Shown here in pieces: positions 32,128-41,549 of a stretch of 64,000 nucleotides of DNA (its first letter is position 1; the number at the start of each line of letters is the position of its first letter). The translations under genes and the position numbers were made by a program. The notes beneath the pieces are model-generated. The model did not search any database, had not been told where the DNA came from, and was given only the letters and a program-made list of their open reading frames with translations. Source of the DNA: Rhizopus arrhizus (Eukaryota > Mucoromycota > Mucoromycetes > Mucorales > Rhizopodaceae); the NCBI GenBank assembly GCA_024220505.1, contig JAKZZE010000028.1, forward strand, positions 372,001-436,000, read 5' to 3'.

Positions 32128-32232
32128 CCGCGTTTTTTCTCCCGCAGCGAAGCGGAGGGCAAAAAACAATGTGGTCGGGGGCATCCGTCTAATAGCCAAG
32201 CAGGCCGTACGCCTGCGGCGGGTTTTTTTTTC
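32128..32232. repeat. Two GC-rich hairpins followed by a T run
   Basis: First hairpin: 'GTTTTTTCTCCCGC' and 'GCGGAGGGCAAAAAAC' pair around a short AGCGAA loop (about 32131-32167). Second: GCAGGC (32200-32205), CGTAC loop, GCCTGC (32211-32216), then GGCGGG and a T run from 32223. The block is far more GC-rich than its surroundings and follows the EEP remnant. Helitron 3' ends carry a palindromic hairpin near the terminus, which would fit, but I do not see the canonical CTRR end with certainty. Confidence 0.5.
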
Positions 32233-32260
32233 TTTTGTAGCAATAGCGAAGATTATGTTA

Positions 32261-33595
32261 CTTTGCAAAGATGAATGCATTCGGCTGGATTATGGCCATC
32301 AACATAGTCTTGTCGTCGTCTATTCTAGACTGGCGGTATTCCTGGGGTTTACATGCACTCGCCTTCTTTGCAAAGTATTGTCTCTCGAGTATTTTTCAGA
32401 GTCAGTAGCGAGAACGCCAATGATGGTCGCGCGCGAAACACTGCTAGATATAGTGTCCGTTAATGTAGGTAATGGGCTGGCTCTTGGAAAGTACTCTTTG
32501 GTTGTATCTGAAGCTAGAGATGATAAGTATTCTACTACTGAAATGTTCTGATGCACTAAATATCTAACCATGCTCTAAAATAGGCAACGCCAACCAAATA
32601 CAAGCAAAGAATACTTTGCAAAGATGAATGCATTCGGCTGGATTATGGCCATCAACATAGTCTTGTCGTCGTCTATTCTAGACTGGCGGTATTCCTGGGG
32701 TTTACATGCACTCGCCTTCTTTGCAAAGTATTGTCTCTCGAGTATTTTTCAGAGTCAGTAGCGAGAACGCCAATGATGGTCGCGCGCGAAACACTGCTAG
32801 ATATAGTGTCCGTTAATGTAGGTAATGGGCTGGCTCTTGGAAAGTACTCTTTGGTTGTATCTGAAGCTAGAGATGATAAGTATTCTACTACTGAAATGTT
32901 CTGATGCACTAAATATCTAACCATGCTCTAAAATAGGCAACGCCAACCAAATACAAGCAAAGAATACTTTGCAAAGATGAATGCATTCGGCTGGATTATG
33001 GCCATCAACATAGTCTTGTCGTCGTCTATTCTAGACTGGCGGTATTCCTGGGGTTTACATGCACTCGCCTTCTTTGCAAAGTATTGTCTCTCGAGTATTT
33101 TTCAGAGTCAGTAGCGAGAACGCCAATGATGGTCGCGCGCGAAACACTGCTAGATATAGTGTCCGTTAATGTAGGTAATGGGCTGGCTCTTGGAAAGTAC
33201 TCTTTGGTTGTATCTGAAGCTAGAGATGATAAGTATTCTACTACTGAAATGTTCTGATGCACTAAATATCTAACCATGCTCTAAAATAGGCAACGCCAAC
33301 CAAATACAAGCAAAGAATACTTTGCAAAGATGAATGCATTCGGCTGGATTATGGCCATCAACATAGTCTTGTCGTCGTCTATTCTAGACTGGCGGTATTC
33401 CTGGGGTTTACATGCACTCGCCTTCTTTGCAAAGTATTGTCTCTCGAGTATTTTTCAGAGTCAGTAGCGAGAACGCCAATGATGGTCGCGCGCGAAACAC
33501 TGCTAGATATAGTGTCCGTTAATGTAGGTAATGGGCTGGCTCTTGGAAAGTACTCTTTGGTTGTATCTGAAGCTGGAGATGATAAGTGCTCTATT
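32261..33595. repeat. 353-bp tandem repeat, about 3.8 near-identical copies
   Basis: The string CTTTGCAAAGATGAATGCAT recurs at 32261, 32614, 32967 and 33320, exactly 353 bases apart. Copies one to three look identical over the parts I compared. The fourth diverges after about 33586 (GAAGCTGGAGATG...), so the array is truncated there. Each unit holds an 83-codon minus-strand open frame without recognisable homology. Each unit also contains the 15-mer AATACTTTGCAAAGA and, about 100 bases on, its exact reverse complement TCTTTGCAAAGTATT. Near-perfect identity implies very recent amplification or ongoing homogenisation. Confidence 0.95.
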
Positions 33596-34697
33596 ACTCA
33601 CTCAAGTTGAGCTCAACAATCTGTCTACTGCTGGTGCTTCCTTTGTGCTGCCAAATATGTCAAGTTAGCTGATACGGAGTATTCACTATACTCAATTGAA
33701 TTTCTTTGGTATTTGTCTTGGTGATCGTCGCCGTCGCTGGCTGCTACAACATACTTCTCTCTATACCCAACAGTCTGCTTCATTTTCTGTTCCAAGTCAT
33801 CTATGTTATACCAATTTTCAAACATAGTGTCAGACCAGATCACCATGCCATACCAAATCCATCACCAATAAAACCTAGATAACCAATATAAAATACAGGA
33901 CCCTCATATACCATCTGAGATCCTAGCAATAGGATATTATAGTTCATATTTATATACATATTTATATCTATATATCTATATATCTATGTGAGCCGCTTAT
34001 GTCAACAAAAGATTATACATAGTTTATAGCTAGTCAATTTCTCTTGTCTTAATATTTGCACAACAATCTACGGCTTTCTGGCGCCACTTGGATTCATCTC
34101 TGATTACTGCCAATGCCTTCCAAGGCGCTCACACCTTCGCGGTGCGTACTGTACGACCGCACTTCTACTCTTCCTTGGTTGTATGGCATCGTGCTATCCA
34201 AGATCCCTTCTACTGCTTGCATCCCCTATCGTTGCCCTTGCAGAAGTCCTTGTTACTTTGTTGTTGGCTACCTGATCAAACGTGCTTTCTGGCACAGGGT
34301 TATAGCATTCACTGGCAATTCTGAGGCTTCCTTTTTGGCGCTATCATCTGGTATGTTATAGTCTCTCTGTGTTTTCTGTCTTCTGACAAGTTGCTAAACG
34401 AAGAATGCAGGTTGCTCTGAGCCCCATTTTGTCGACAACTTAAAATCTTCAACGCACTGAACAATTAACTTTTCACTGTATCGTAACCTATAGGGAGCAT
34501 CAATCAAGCGCAAATAAAAGGTGCTTTTGGTAAAAGATCACACCAGGTTTTCTCAGTAAGAGCAATCTCCTCGTTCAAAAAATAGCAAGCAATAGTCACT
34601 AGCAATTTTGAAACGAGCAACCTTCGTTTTCAAAGCAACACTATTTTGTGCAGTCTCATTAAGATAGAGTATTATGATTATAGTAGTTTATGCTTGT
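33596..34697. other. Non-repeat spacer with short open frames
   Basis: Holds a 73-codon minus-strand frame (33846-33625: 'ENWYNIDDLEQKMKQTVGYREKYVVAASDGDDHQ') that looks protein-like but matches no family I know. A TA-rich microsatellite with TATATCTA units lies at about 33955-33988. Two overlapping plus-strand frames at 34088-34361 look non-functional. The minus-strand frame may be the 3' end of the decayed gene at 34698-35420. Confidence 0.3.
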
Positions 34698-35420
34698 TTA
34701 GTTGTAATTATCCCTTAAGATATGATTTAACTGGCCTTTGATAAAGTCTGTGTCGTTTGATCCAAGTGATGGAAATGATTTTTTGTGAAACGCGATCATT
34801 AAGCCAGTATTCAAAGGTGGCACCACTGAGTTTGAGGTACTGTAGTTTTCACAGAAAAACACCCCAACCCAAGTATAGTTGCAGATATTATTGCTACTAT
34901 TCGTACCCATCACTCTGTTCAAGTAGTCCATTGACAGCCCTTTATATATGATTTTCCTCGTCCAAGGATGTACCCAAAACAAGAGCAGCACCGTTCTGGT
35001 CACTCCAACCAGTAATGCCATTAAACAAATCGCTCTTAAACATATCGCAACAGGAGTTTGCCTTTTGCAAGTAATCCGGTTTCCTGTGGCCTTGGTCAGC
35101 CAAAGACTACCGTACATCAGCTGAGATTGATGTATGTTTGTGTTGTAGTAGTCAGCAGCAGCAGGTAGATCTGGAGTAAAGTGTCCAGGATTTTCAGTTT
35201 CTGCAAAATCATAGAATTCCTGCATTTGAGTGCGATCCGTCAGCACAATTGGTTTCGCTGAGATAGCTCTTGAAAAGATAAGATGCTGATGAGAGTGCTG
35301 CTGACGCAAGAACTACTGCATATATGCATCTTTTCCAAGCACAGTGTTGTTGGTCTGATACGCAGGTCTCGGTATGGGAATTCCTATACCAGGACCTAAG
35401 TATCGTAGTTCATATACACA
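34698..35420 (-). pseudogene. Decayed gene of unknown function
   Basis: Protein-like sequence starts near 35420 ('LGPGIGIPIPRPAYQTNN...'), meets an in-frame stop near 35316, and continues 'AISAKPIVLTDRTQMQEFYDFAETENPGHFTPDLPAAADYY'. After about 35070 the better-looking sequence ('LFNGITGWSDQNGAALVLGTSLDEENHI') is in another frame, so a frameshift is likely. I do not recognise the family. Its place inside the transposon island suggests cargo or a passenger of a mobile element. The open 203-codon frame (35309-34698) is probably a product of the shift in its second half. Confidence 0.3.
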
Positions 35421-35763
35421 TATGTAAGCTGGTAACATCAAGAAAATTATAGCTACCCTAACATTCGTTATCTATATGACCTCCACTCACCTTGAATATG
35501 AAACATACATTAGATTGTTGTGGTGTGAAATCAACTAGGGCTTGTGGAAAGCTCAAGAATAAACTGGCTTTTTTACCTGGACAAAAAGCTTATTAAGCTC
35601 AAGATGTACTTTGATAAGCTATTTTACATCCCAGTAGAGATCCTCAACTAAATTTGTTCTCTTTTACAGTTCAAACCATTTAGTTGCTAAACGGCAGAGT
35701 AAAGAAATAGCATACGACAGAAAAACTGTATGTTTAATATGGTACATGTATGTAAAAGTTTAT

Positions 35764-37120
35764 TTACAGCTCTTCATTATCACACTGTTCGTCATCTTTC
35801 TCTTCATCATCTTCCTCTGCATCACCCCCTTCTTCATTACCTTTCTCTTCATTACCTTCCTCTTCTTCTTCATCCTCATCTTCTTCATCTTCATCTTCAT
35901 CTTCATCTTCTTCATCTTCATCATCATCTTCATCATCTTCTCCATTATCAATGACCCAGTTGGAATCAACTTCCAAGACAGACATGTCTGGCCATCGAAC
36001 GGCTGTTGTCCAAGCGTCAGTCTTACATTTCGAGCTTTCACCCAAGAGATTGCTGATCTTGTTTGTGTGTCTGCTTGTCATATTACTGCTGATCTTGGCC
36101 TTCATTTCTAAGGCAGACTCCTATAAGAATATACAAACAATTAAGCTAGAGCGCGCTATGAGCAACAACTATTACATATTATACCTTCACGTATGCAAGG
36201 GCATCAATCAACTTCTCGATACCTCCTTCATCAATTGACTCCTTGGTGATTGGGTACGAGATAGTAGCAACTTGTCTCAAGGCATATTGCTTGGGCTTCA
36301 CCAAAACAAGATGCAATAAATGGCATTCAAATCCCATGATTTGCATGAAGGGGATATGCAGGCTTGTTGGTTCAACTTGAAGATTCTGCATCAAGGAATT
36401 TAGGTGCAACTTGGACATCAACACGAGCTTCAGCTTGTCCAAATAGTACTTTCTTGAAGTACATTCCTTCGCAAATTCAGTCATGGAATAATCAAAAGAT
36501 GAGGAGGATGCAGCAGAAATACGAAGGTCCATCTTTGATGCGACATTTGTTTTGCTCAGAGAGCCAGGGACAGTATCACCCCTAAGGCATATAGTTAGTA
36601 CTTTTAACCGAAGTTCTACTCTACTTTCACTTTATTAAGTATGAAACTCGCTTCTGCTTCATTTTAATAGAATTTTCGAGAGGACTTACCACTTCAAATG
36701 TATATTGCTGTAGCCAAATATTTCCTCCAAAATATGGGCCCAGAACTTGAGCTTGAAATCTTCTTCAGAATAATTACTAATATTGGCATGATAGAACAAG
36801 GAACGCTTGTACAAATGCTGGTTCAAGCTTCAGTACAAATAAAAATGCAAAAAGCTGTAAGTAATTTGTTTGAATTTATCAGTTAAAAAGACATACATAA
36901 ATCGAAAGACTTCTTTCTGTGCACGCTCAGTGCTGTTGTTGACTCTGACTTTTTCTATTCCATCAAGCTTGTTCTTTACAGAGCGAGAACTCTCCATGAT
37001 ATCAGTAAATTTTTTGGCAACAGTGGCCTTTACAACAAATTCGGTCTGATCAAGCCCCTCAAGCTCGCTCTTGGCTTGAGTCGACAAGCTGATGTGCGAG
37101 TTCGAACTCATATCAGACAT
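35764..37120 (-). CDS. Multi-exon protein of unknown function with extremely acidic C-terminal tail
   Basis: I read four coding pieces. 37120 to about 36895 is 'MSDMSSNSHISLSTQAKSEL...AQKEVFRF'. About 36775-36693 gives 'FWAHILEEIFGYSNIHLKW'. About 36578-36183 gives 'GDTVPGSLSKTN...MDLRISAA...YYLDKLKLVLMSKLHLN...'. About 36125-35764 ends in a run of more than 50 Asp/Glu residues encoded by a GAT/GAA repeat. The 'GDT...KxDLRI' and 'KYYxDKLKLVLxSKLHLN' pattern resembles a poorly characterised family that is highly multiplied in Mucoromycota genomes and often near transposons; that comparison is from memory. The gene lacks obvious stops, so it may be intact. No catalytic motif is visible. Confidence 0.5.
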
Positions 37121-38591
37121 GTCATATATATGGTTATTAGTGATCCTAGATAATATAGATTTAAGTATTGACTCTTTGGCAAAGCTTCGAAAATTACTTA
37201 TTACCACTTAAAGTAATCAAATTTCTTTGATCCCCTCTTGTTTTTATTCTTGAAACCTCTCAAGAGGTTTACTTTCTTCTTTAATAATCTCTCCTGCTTC
37301 TTTTTTAGTTTTCAAAAATGGTTAATACATAGCACAAATTTACATATATATGGAAAAAGCAGTTACCTGTCTTAAAAGCTAAGTTATAAAAGAAAAGTTT
37401 AGAGACATCACGGTTGCCATGCAACAACATTGCATCTTACCTCATTTTGTTGTTTAATTCTTTCTCTACGAACATCAATGTACAGCTGCTGTTCTTCATC
37501 AGCAAGATTTTCAAGAGCTCTAAGGTTTTTTCTGGACATTGGGAATAAACAGTAATATTAAGCGAGAAAATATAAACAGTGAGAAAGAAAGAGATAGAGA
37601 AAAGGCTAAAAAACTGCTGCGAGTTGTATTTTGTTGATTTACACGCGTTGATGTATGCGCGCTGCAAATAATTGGTGATTTTCAACGTTATCAGTCATTG
37701 TCAGTCACTGCTAACATCAAAATTTCAACGTTCTTGTCGTATCCCAACATACTTTAAACATGATTCATATTCAATTTATAAGAAATCAGAGTAGTGAATG
37801 CTTTTACAAAGATTTATTACAGTCTTTTCTCTATTATTCGGTCATAACTAATTCCACTCCTTTAACTCAATACAAGTTGTTTTAATATAGCTCCTGATGC
37901 AATGAGACATAAATGAAAAATAGATCCACTTAAATAATTATAAACAGTCCACTTGCATAACCAGGAACAGGTCTTCATACTAAAATTTATTCATGCTAGA
38001 CCTACAGCTATAATTAATTAAAGTATCTTGAAAAGGATTTAATTGAATCTTTATGAAAAGGATTTAATTGAATCTTTATGAAAAGGATATAAATACCAGA
38101 TACAATAATATTAAATAAAAATATATAACTTTTTTAAGTCTCGTTGAATTTTATAGTCTTTTTATTCTTACGAGATAACACAGTTCTGAATAACTTTGAA
38201 TAAACGAAAAAAATTAAAATGCTCTGTATTGCACCTTTTTGAATTTTGAAAAAAGATTTAGATGCGAAAAAAATAAAGAAATTTAACAATTTTATTATTT
38301 TTTTTGTGGTGTAAGTATTCATAGAGTTACTCATGTTTTAAAAAAGTGTCTTTTTTTTTCAAATAGTCTCTTTTTGGAAAGCCTGTTCTCCTCTATCGTT
38401 GAAAGACCGATTTTTTATTTTTTTTTATTTTTGAGGGCCAAATGCGGAAAACAAAAACACATTGTGATTATTTTGATCAAAAGAATACATATTAGGAAGG
38501 CAGTCTGTGATCTTTAGCTTAGTTCATTAAAAATGTGTAACAGAGCGTAACAAAGTAGTTGCGTTTAGTAAAAAAAAAAAAAAGAAGCTGA
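37121..38591. other. AT-rich spacer left of the DIRS element
   Basis: No convincing coding sequence on either strand. A 25-base unit is tandemly repeated at 38030-38088. The rest is AT-rich with T and A runs, and the DIRS left repeat starts at 38592. Confidence 0.45.
38030..38088. repeat. Short tandem repeat, 25-base unit, 2.4 copies
   Basis: The unit GAAAAGGATTTAATTGAATCTTTAT starts at 38030 and 38055 and partially again at 38080. Copies are identical over their shared length. Likely a slippage or unequal-exchange product. Confidence 0.9.
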
Positions 38592-38668
38592 AATTCTAGG
38601 TCGAGAAAATTCTCTCGCTAGAATTTTTTGAGACCGTCAGAACAAAATAGGAAGGTTAATATTTGCTA
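38592..38668. repeat. DIRS left inverted terminal repeat
   Basis: 77 bases starting AATTCTAGGTCGAG. It contains an internal foldback (TCTAG..CGAGA / TCTCG.TAGA). It is the reverse complement of 42533-42609 with no mismatch that I could see. Confidence 0.9.
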
Positions 38669-38724
38669 TTGTTAATCTTCTTTTTCGCTCGGTCATTACC
38701 GCAAAAAGTATTCTTAAGTTTCAC

Positions 38725-39651
38725 ATGTCATCCCTTGAAGACCAGGTACAAACATTGCAGCAACAATTGGCTGCCTTACAGCAACAACTCAATAATAACA
38801 CCTCTCCCATGGACTCCATCTCTTCCACATCGCAGTTAGCTGAAGATACTGCTCCTCTACACTCTGTTGGCACACGTCCCCACTATGATTGGACCCCCTC
38901 AGAATTCTTGAATCAATTTCTACAACTGGATACACATTTATATACATCTCATATGTTGACAGACAATGATCGCAAGTCCATCATTGAAAACTATCCTCCT
39001 CTTGCATCGTTAGACTATAGACCACCTTCTTCAGTTCCTACTGCAGAAAGGCTCATGAATAAGGCCCAAAGAATGGAGGATCACTCACTGAAGCGCCTTC
39101 AATACCTCACTTCGGCAGTTTTCCGTCCTTTAGATATCCTCGCTCACGAACTGTTCTCAACAGAAACTGATAACCCGAACTTAGAACGATATCTCACGAT
39201 GTTGCGAGACGTACGAAAACTTCTACTACACGTCTGTGCTTCCATGACGCAAGATAGGAACAATATTGCACTACGTGCGGTAAACCCTTCCTTTTCCCTT
39301 CGTTCTGAATATACGGGCCAATACACCATGCCCCTAGACGAGTTTCAACAAACTTTGGCACAGCAAACCGCCACTCGCAAGGCTACTCGCGAAGCCACTA
39401 ACCGCTTTCAACGCAAACGATATAATGGAACTAGTAACCAGTCCCACTTCCCTCCTGGCACTGACAATTCGTTTTTTCGGCAAGGTCCGTCCTCACAGCA
39501 GGGCGGTCTCAACAGCAACATCTTCAGTCCTTCCAACGCCCATTACAGCAACAGCACAAACAACAACAACAACACGAACAACAACAATTACAACCGCAAC
39601 AACAGCATCAAAAAGACCAGCAATCCTTTTCGCCAGCAACAACTCCAGTAG
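38725..39651 (+). CDS. DIRS gag-like protein
   Basis: 308 residues. The start 'MSSLEDQVQTLQQQLAALQQQL' is a short coiled coil suited to oligomerisation. The middle (about residues 50-220) is helical, including 'RLMNKAQRMEDHSLKRLQYLTSAVFRPLDILAHEL', as in ORF1 products of DIRS-like elements. The C-terminal 90 residues are Arg-, Gln- and Asn-rich low complexity. No zinc knuckle is present. It lies first in the element, just inside the left repeat, and its 3' end overlaps another long open frame that begins at 39425. Confidence 0.75.
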   Translation: MSSLEDQVQTLQQQLAALQQQLNNNTSPMDSISSTSQLAEDTAPLHSVGTRPHYDWTPSEFLNQFLQLDTHLYTSHMLTDNDRKSIIENYPPLASLDYRPPSSVPTAERLMNKAQRMEDHSLKRLQYLTSAVFRPLDILAHELFSTETDNPNLERYLTMLRDVRKLLLHVCASMTQDRNNIALRAVNPSFSLRSEYTGQYTMPLDEFQQTLAQQTATRKATREATNRFQRKRYNGTSNQSHFPPGTDNSFFRQGPSSQQGGLNSNIFSPSNAHYSNSTNNNNNTNNNNYNRNNSIKKTSNPFRQQQLQ

Positions 39652-39812
39652 GTGGAAGACTCAGCAAGTTCGCTTCCGCTTGGACAAAAATTTCCAGCAA
39701 TCAATTCGTCAACAACATCATCCAATACGGCTATTCCATTCCTTTTCACACACCTCCTCCACTTACGACTTCTCCAGTACCAATCATTCCTTATTCAATC
39801 GAACAACAACAA

Positions 39813-41549
39813 ATGATAGACAAAGCAATTCAAGATCTCTTACTCAAATCAGCAATCGAACCAGTGACAACAAAAGAAGCTCAGCAAACTCCCGGATTTT
39901 ACAGCTCGATCTTTGTTATTCCCAAAAAGAATGGCGGCATCAGACCAGTCTTCAATCTGAAACGCCTCAACCAATACTTGGATCCACCTCCTTTCAAAAT
40001 GGAGACGATCAGGGAAGTAGCCCACTTATTACGCAAAAACGATTACTTAGTCTCCGTAGATCTCTCCGACGCCTTTCTGCATATTCCAGTTCACCCAGAT
40101 TCCCGCAAGTTTCTTCGTTTCAAGTGGAAATCGCAAATTTACCAATACACCACTACCCCTTTTGGATTGGCTTCGGTTCCTTACCTCTTTACCAAAATCT
40201 GTCGACCTATCCTCGAATGGGCACGGACTCAGGGTATCAGGGTTTCTGCTTATTTGGACGACTGGATACTTGCAGCCAAATCCAGGAAGTTAGCACTCCA
40301 ACACACCAACATGCTCGTCCAACAACTGCAACAGCTAGGCTGGATTGTAAACACCAAGAAATCTGTCTTATCGCCGACGCGCAACCTGGAGCATCTCGGC
40401 TTCTGCTTGGATACTACGACCATGACAGCCTCACTACCAGCAAAGAAGATCCGCGATCTCAGACGCTCCATCAAGCAAATCATCAGCAAGCCTCACTCTC
40501 AAATACCTCGTACGATACACAGCCTGACAATGAGGATTCAAGCAGCCACCTTCGCTGTCTTTCCAGCCCGACTCTACACTCGACACCTTCTCTATTACAA
40601 GAACAAGCAAGTCAAGAACGACAAGGACTGGGACCACCCGACTCCCCTGGATCAAGCAAGCTTAGACGAACTCAAGTGGTGGTATGTGAACCTACAGAAG
40701 TGGAATGGCCGTTCGATCCTGCCGATGACTCCCAGCGAGACGATCTATGTCGACGCAAGCAACACTGGCTGGGGCTGCAGTTGGAGGCATTATCGAGCGC
40801 ATGGCTATTGGACTCCTCTCGAAGCTCAACAGTCAATCAACTGGAGAGAACTGAAGGCAGCGCAGCTCGCATTACAGACATTCCCAGCGTTAAGGAACTC
40901 GACAGTCCTCATCCGTACCGACAACACCACCAGCCTCTCATACATCAACAAGCAAGGCGGCACTCGGTCCCTGCCTCTGATGGAATTAGCAACGGAAGTA
41001 TGGAACTGGTGCCTACAGCACCACATTTCTATCCAGGCTCAACACGTTCAGGGAATTCACAACAAGATTGCAGACATGGAATCTCGACGAACGTTCACCA
41101 AGAACCTATGGAAAATCAAACCTCAAGTGTTTCAATGGATACAAGGGATCTGGGGGCCTCACTCTGTGGACCTATTTGCAGACCGTACTACGCATCTCCT
41201 AACAAAGTATGTCTCCTGGCTTCCGGATCCTGGCGCTATCCATACGGATGCGTTTACGACGACGTGGACCAAATGGCAGAACCCCTTCATCAATCCTCCT
41301 TGGAATCTAATAGGCAGAGTACTGAACAAGATCTGGCTAGAACAATTACCTCAGGTGACCCTGGTGGTTCCCTTTTGGCCCAGCGCGATTTGGTTTCCCC
41401 TGTTGAAATCTTTGGCAACGGCTCCTCCTCTGTTCCTCAGCAAGAACGATATACAGGTGACGACAACATCAACCCCTCACCCTCTCCGCAAGAACTGGAA
41501 GCTCTCCGTTTGGCGATTATCAGCAACAAATATAGCAAGAATGGATTAA
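39813..41549 (+). CDS. DIRS reverse transcriptase / RNase H
   Basis: 578 residues. RT motifs in order: 'GFYSSIFVIPKKNGGIRPVFNLKRLNQ' (fingers), 'LVSVDLSDAFLHIPVHP' (motif A with catalytic Asp), 'TTPFGLASVPYLFTK' (motif B) and 'SAYLDDWILAA' (motif C, YxDD-like), then 'LGFCLD'. RNase H follows: 'IYVDASNTGWGCSW' (first Asp), 'INWRELKAAQLALQTF' (Glu) and 'LIRTDNTTSLSYINKQGG' (second Asp). The C-terminal 120 residues ('VDLFADRTTHLLTKYVSWLPDPG...') match the region usually following RNase H in DIRS and Ngaro elements. The ORF overlaps the recombinase ORF in another frame by tens of codons, so the recombinase may need separate initiation or frameshifting. Confidence 0.9.
   Translation: MIDKAIQDLLLKSAIEPVTTKEAQQTPGFYSSIFVIPKKNGGIRPVFNLKRLNQYLDPPPFKMETIREVAHLLRKNDYLVSVDLSDAFLHIPVHPDSRKFLRFKWKSQIYQYTTTPFGLASVPYLFTKICRPILEWARTQGIRVSAYLDDWILAAKSRKLALQHTNMLVQQLQQLGWIVNTKKSVLSPTRNLEHLGFCLDTTTMTASLPAKKIRDLRRSIKQIISKPHSQIPRTIHSLTMRIQAATFAVFPARLYTRHLLYYKNKQVKNDKDWDHPTPLDQASLDELKWWYVNLQKWNGRSILPMTPSETIYVDASNTGWGCSWRHYRAHGYWTPLEAQQSINWRELKAAQLALQTFPALRNSTVLIRTDNTTSLSYINKQGGTRSLPLMELATEVWNWCLQHHISIQAQHVQGIHNKIADMESRRTFTKNLWKIKPQVFQWIQGIWGPHSVDLFADRTTHLLTKYVSWLPDPGAIHTDAFTTTWTKWQNPFINPPWNLIGRVLNKIWLEQLPQVTLVVPFWPSAIWFPLLKSLATAPPLFLSKNDIQVTTTSTPHPLRKNWKLSVWRLSATNIARMD

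Noticed and set aside
32320..33277. Repeated 83-residue minus-strand ORFs as genes
   Set aside because: They recur only because the DNA unit is repeated. No homology, start context or splice signals support coding.
32261..33595. CRISPR-like array
   Set aside because: The units are 353 bases and contiguous, without short repeats separated by unique spacers, in a eukaryotic context. This is an ordinary tandem repeat.
35746..36111. Plus-strand hydrophobic ORF rich in Phe, Ile and Leu
   Set aside because: It is the complement of the GAA/GAT repeat coding the acidic tail of the minus-strand gene. The apparent membrane segments are an artefact of TTC/ATC codons.
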